From Mycobacterium sp. (GTDB lineage: Bacteria; Actinomycetota; Actinomycetes; Mycobacteriales; Mycobacteriaceae): DNA of 6,319 nt. The stretch spans positions 1 through 6,319 of the forward strand of contig VERS01000140.1 in NCBI GenBank assembly GCA_018882545.1, read 5' to 3'. The first letter of the stretch is position 1, and each line of letters starts with the position of its first letter. The notes beneath the pieces were generated by a model. It saw only the letters and a list, made by a program, of their open reading frames with translations, was not told where the DNA came from and ran no database searches. Shown in pieces: positions 1-6,319 of the stretch. The translations under genes and the position numbers were made by a program.

Positions 1-1
1 C

Positions 2-5480
<5,479 letters not shown>

Positions 5481-5484
<4 letters not shown>

Positions 5485-6302
5485 CCCTGGACTCGCTGCG
5501 GGACGCGATCGTCGTCCTCAAGTACGGCGGCAACGCCATGACTGACGACGCGCTCAAGACGGCATTCGCCGCTGATGTGGTGGCGTTGCGCGATGCCGGC
5601 GTCCACCCGGTGGTGGTGCACGGCGGCGGTCCGCAGATCAGCGCGATGCTGGCCAAACTCGGCATCCCCGGCGAGTTCAGGGGCGGCTTCCGAGTGACCA
5701 CCCCCGAGGTGCTCGATATCGCCCGCATGGTGCTGTTCGGTCAGGTGGGCCGTGAACTGGTCAACTTGATCAACGCGCACGGGCCCTACGCCGTCGGTAT
5801 CACCGGTGAGGATGCCCGGACCTTCACCGCCGTGCGCCGCAGTGTCACCGTCGACGGCGTGGCGACCGATATCGGGCTGGTCGGCGACGTCGACAAGGTC
5901 GACACCGCGCTCCTGGCCGATCTCATTGCCGGCGGGCGTATTCCGGTGGTGTCGACCGTAGGGCCGGACGCCGGTGGGGTGGTGCACAACATCAATGCCG
6001 ATACCGCCGCCGCGGCGGTCGCCGAGGCGCTGGGTGCGCAGACGCTGCTGATGCTCACCGACGTGGCGGGCCTCTACACCCGCTGGCCCGACCGCGATTC
6101 ACTGGTCAGCGAGATCGACGCCGCGACTCTGGCCGATCTGCTTCCCGGCCTCGAATCGGGCATGGTGCCCAAGATCGAGGCCTGCCTGCGCGCGGTGGAC
6201 GCCGGGGTGCCCAGCGCGCAGGTCATCGACGGGCGGGTGGCCCATATCGTTTTGGCCGCACTCAGCGGCAGACCCGTCGGAACGAAGGTGGTGGGTCGGT
6301 GA
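5481..6302 (+). CDS. argB: Acetylglutamate kinase, short form apparently lacking the arginine-sensing elements
   Basis: Phosphorylates N-acetylglutamate with ATP, the second step of the pathway. The amino-acid-kinase fold is complete, with expected catalytic residues: K14 in KYGGNAM, the glycines of VHGGGPQ (46-52), R71 in [11 protein letters not shown]170 and D174 in NINADTAA, and K231 in GMVPKIEA. These correspond to E. coli K8, G44/G45, R66, N158, D162 and K217. Long stretches such as [20 protein letters not shown] (89-108) are of mycobacterial type. It has 273 residues, against about 294 in M. tuberculosis. Only 13 residues precede KYGG, against about 33, so the N-terminal helix that links dimers into an arginine-sensitive hexamer is missing. 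The C-terminal arginine loop (E-L-F-T-D-x-G-x-G-T in relatives) is replaced by [10 protein letters not shown] (259-268). ATG 5481 overlaps the argJ stop (ATGA). The open frame upstream lies inside argJ and has no resemblance to the missing helix. Loss of arginine inhibition is inferred, not shown. Confidence 0.95.
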
Positions 6303-6319
6303 ACGCCCCGCTCCTGGAC
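6299..6319 (+). CDS. argD: Start of the next arginine gene, probably acetylornithine aminotransferase (3' end outside window)
   Basis: A GTG at 6299-6301 overlaps the argB stop (GTGA) in the same way as the other junctions here, and opens a frame reading MNAPLLD up to the window edge. Seven residues are too few to identify a protein. The argD name, for the enzyme that transaminates N-acetylglutamate semialdehyde to N-acetylornithine, comes only from the conserved mycobacterial order argC-argJ-argB-argD. Coupled translation with argB is likely. Confidence 0.55.

Overview
This window is a GC-rich actinobacterial chromosome segment, most likely from a Mycobacterium/Mycolicibacterium-type organism. 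The encoded proteins closely resemble my recollection of the M. tuberculosis PheS, PheT, ArgC, ArgJ and ArgB sequences. The gene order pheS-pheT-argC-argJ-argB-(argD) is the one seen in mycobacteria. All genes are on the + strand, and GTG starts are common. This identification rests on remembered family sequences and was not searched.

Layout. Positions 2-604 hold the C-terminal 200 residues of PheS, cut by the window edge. Positions 601-3093 hold a complete PheT. Together they form the alpha2beta2 phenylalanyl-tRNA synthetase. A 139-bp gap (3094-3232) follows, the only real intergenic space here. It contains a 13-bp tandem duplication, a long interrupted palindrome (3125-3193) and a probable ArgR operator that runs into the argC start codon. 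The arginine operon then begins: argC (3233-4282), argJ (4279-5484), argB (5481-6302) and the first seven codons of what is probably argD (6299-6319). The four gene junctions outside the pheT-argC gap are all 4-bp stop/start overlaps (GTGA or ATGA), implying tight translational coupling.

Pathway. ArgJ transfers acetyl groups from N-acetylornithine to glutamate. ArgB phosphorylates N-acetylglutamate. ArgC reduces the acyl phosphate to the semialdehyde, and ArgD transaminates that to N-acetylornithine, which returns to ArgJ. This is the recycling version of ornithine/arginine synthesis. In that version ArgB is normally the step inhibited by arginine.

Most notable observation. ArgB keeps its catalytic residues and clearly belongs to the mycobacterial lineage. 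It appears to lack both elements that make this enzyme arginine-sensitive: the N-terminal helix (about 20 residues shorter than I recall for M. tuberculosis) and the C-terminal arginine-site loop with its Glu (replaced by a short segment resembling the arginine-insensitive E. coli enzyme). The prediction is a feedback-insensitive, probably non-hexameric kinase, with arginine control left to ArgR and to other enzymes. Otherwise the window is conserved housekeeping sequence; I see no mobile element, CRISPR array, RNA gene or defence system.
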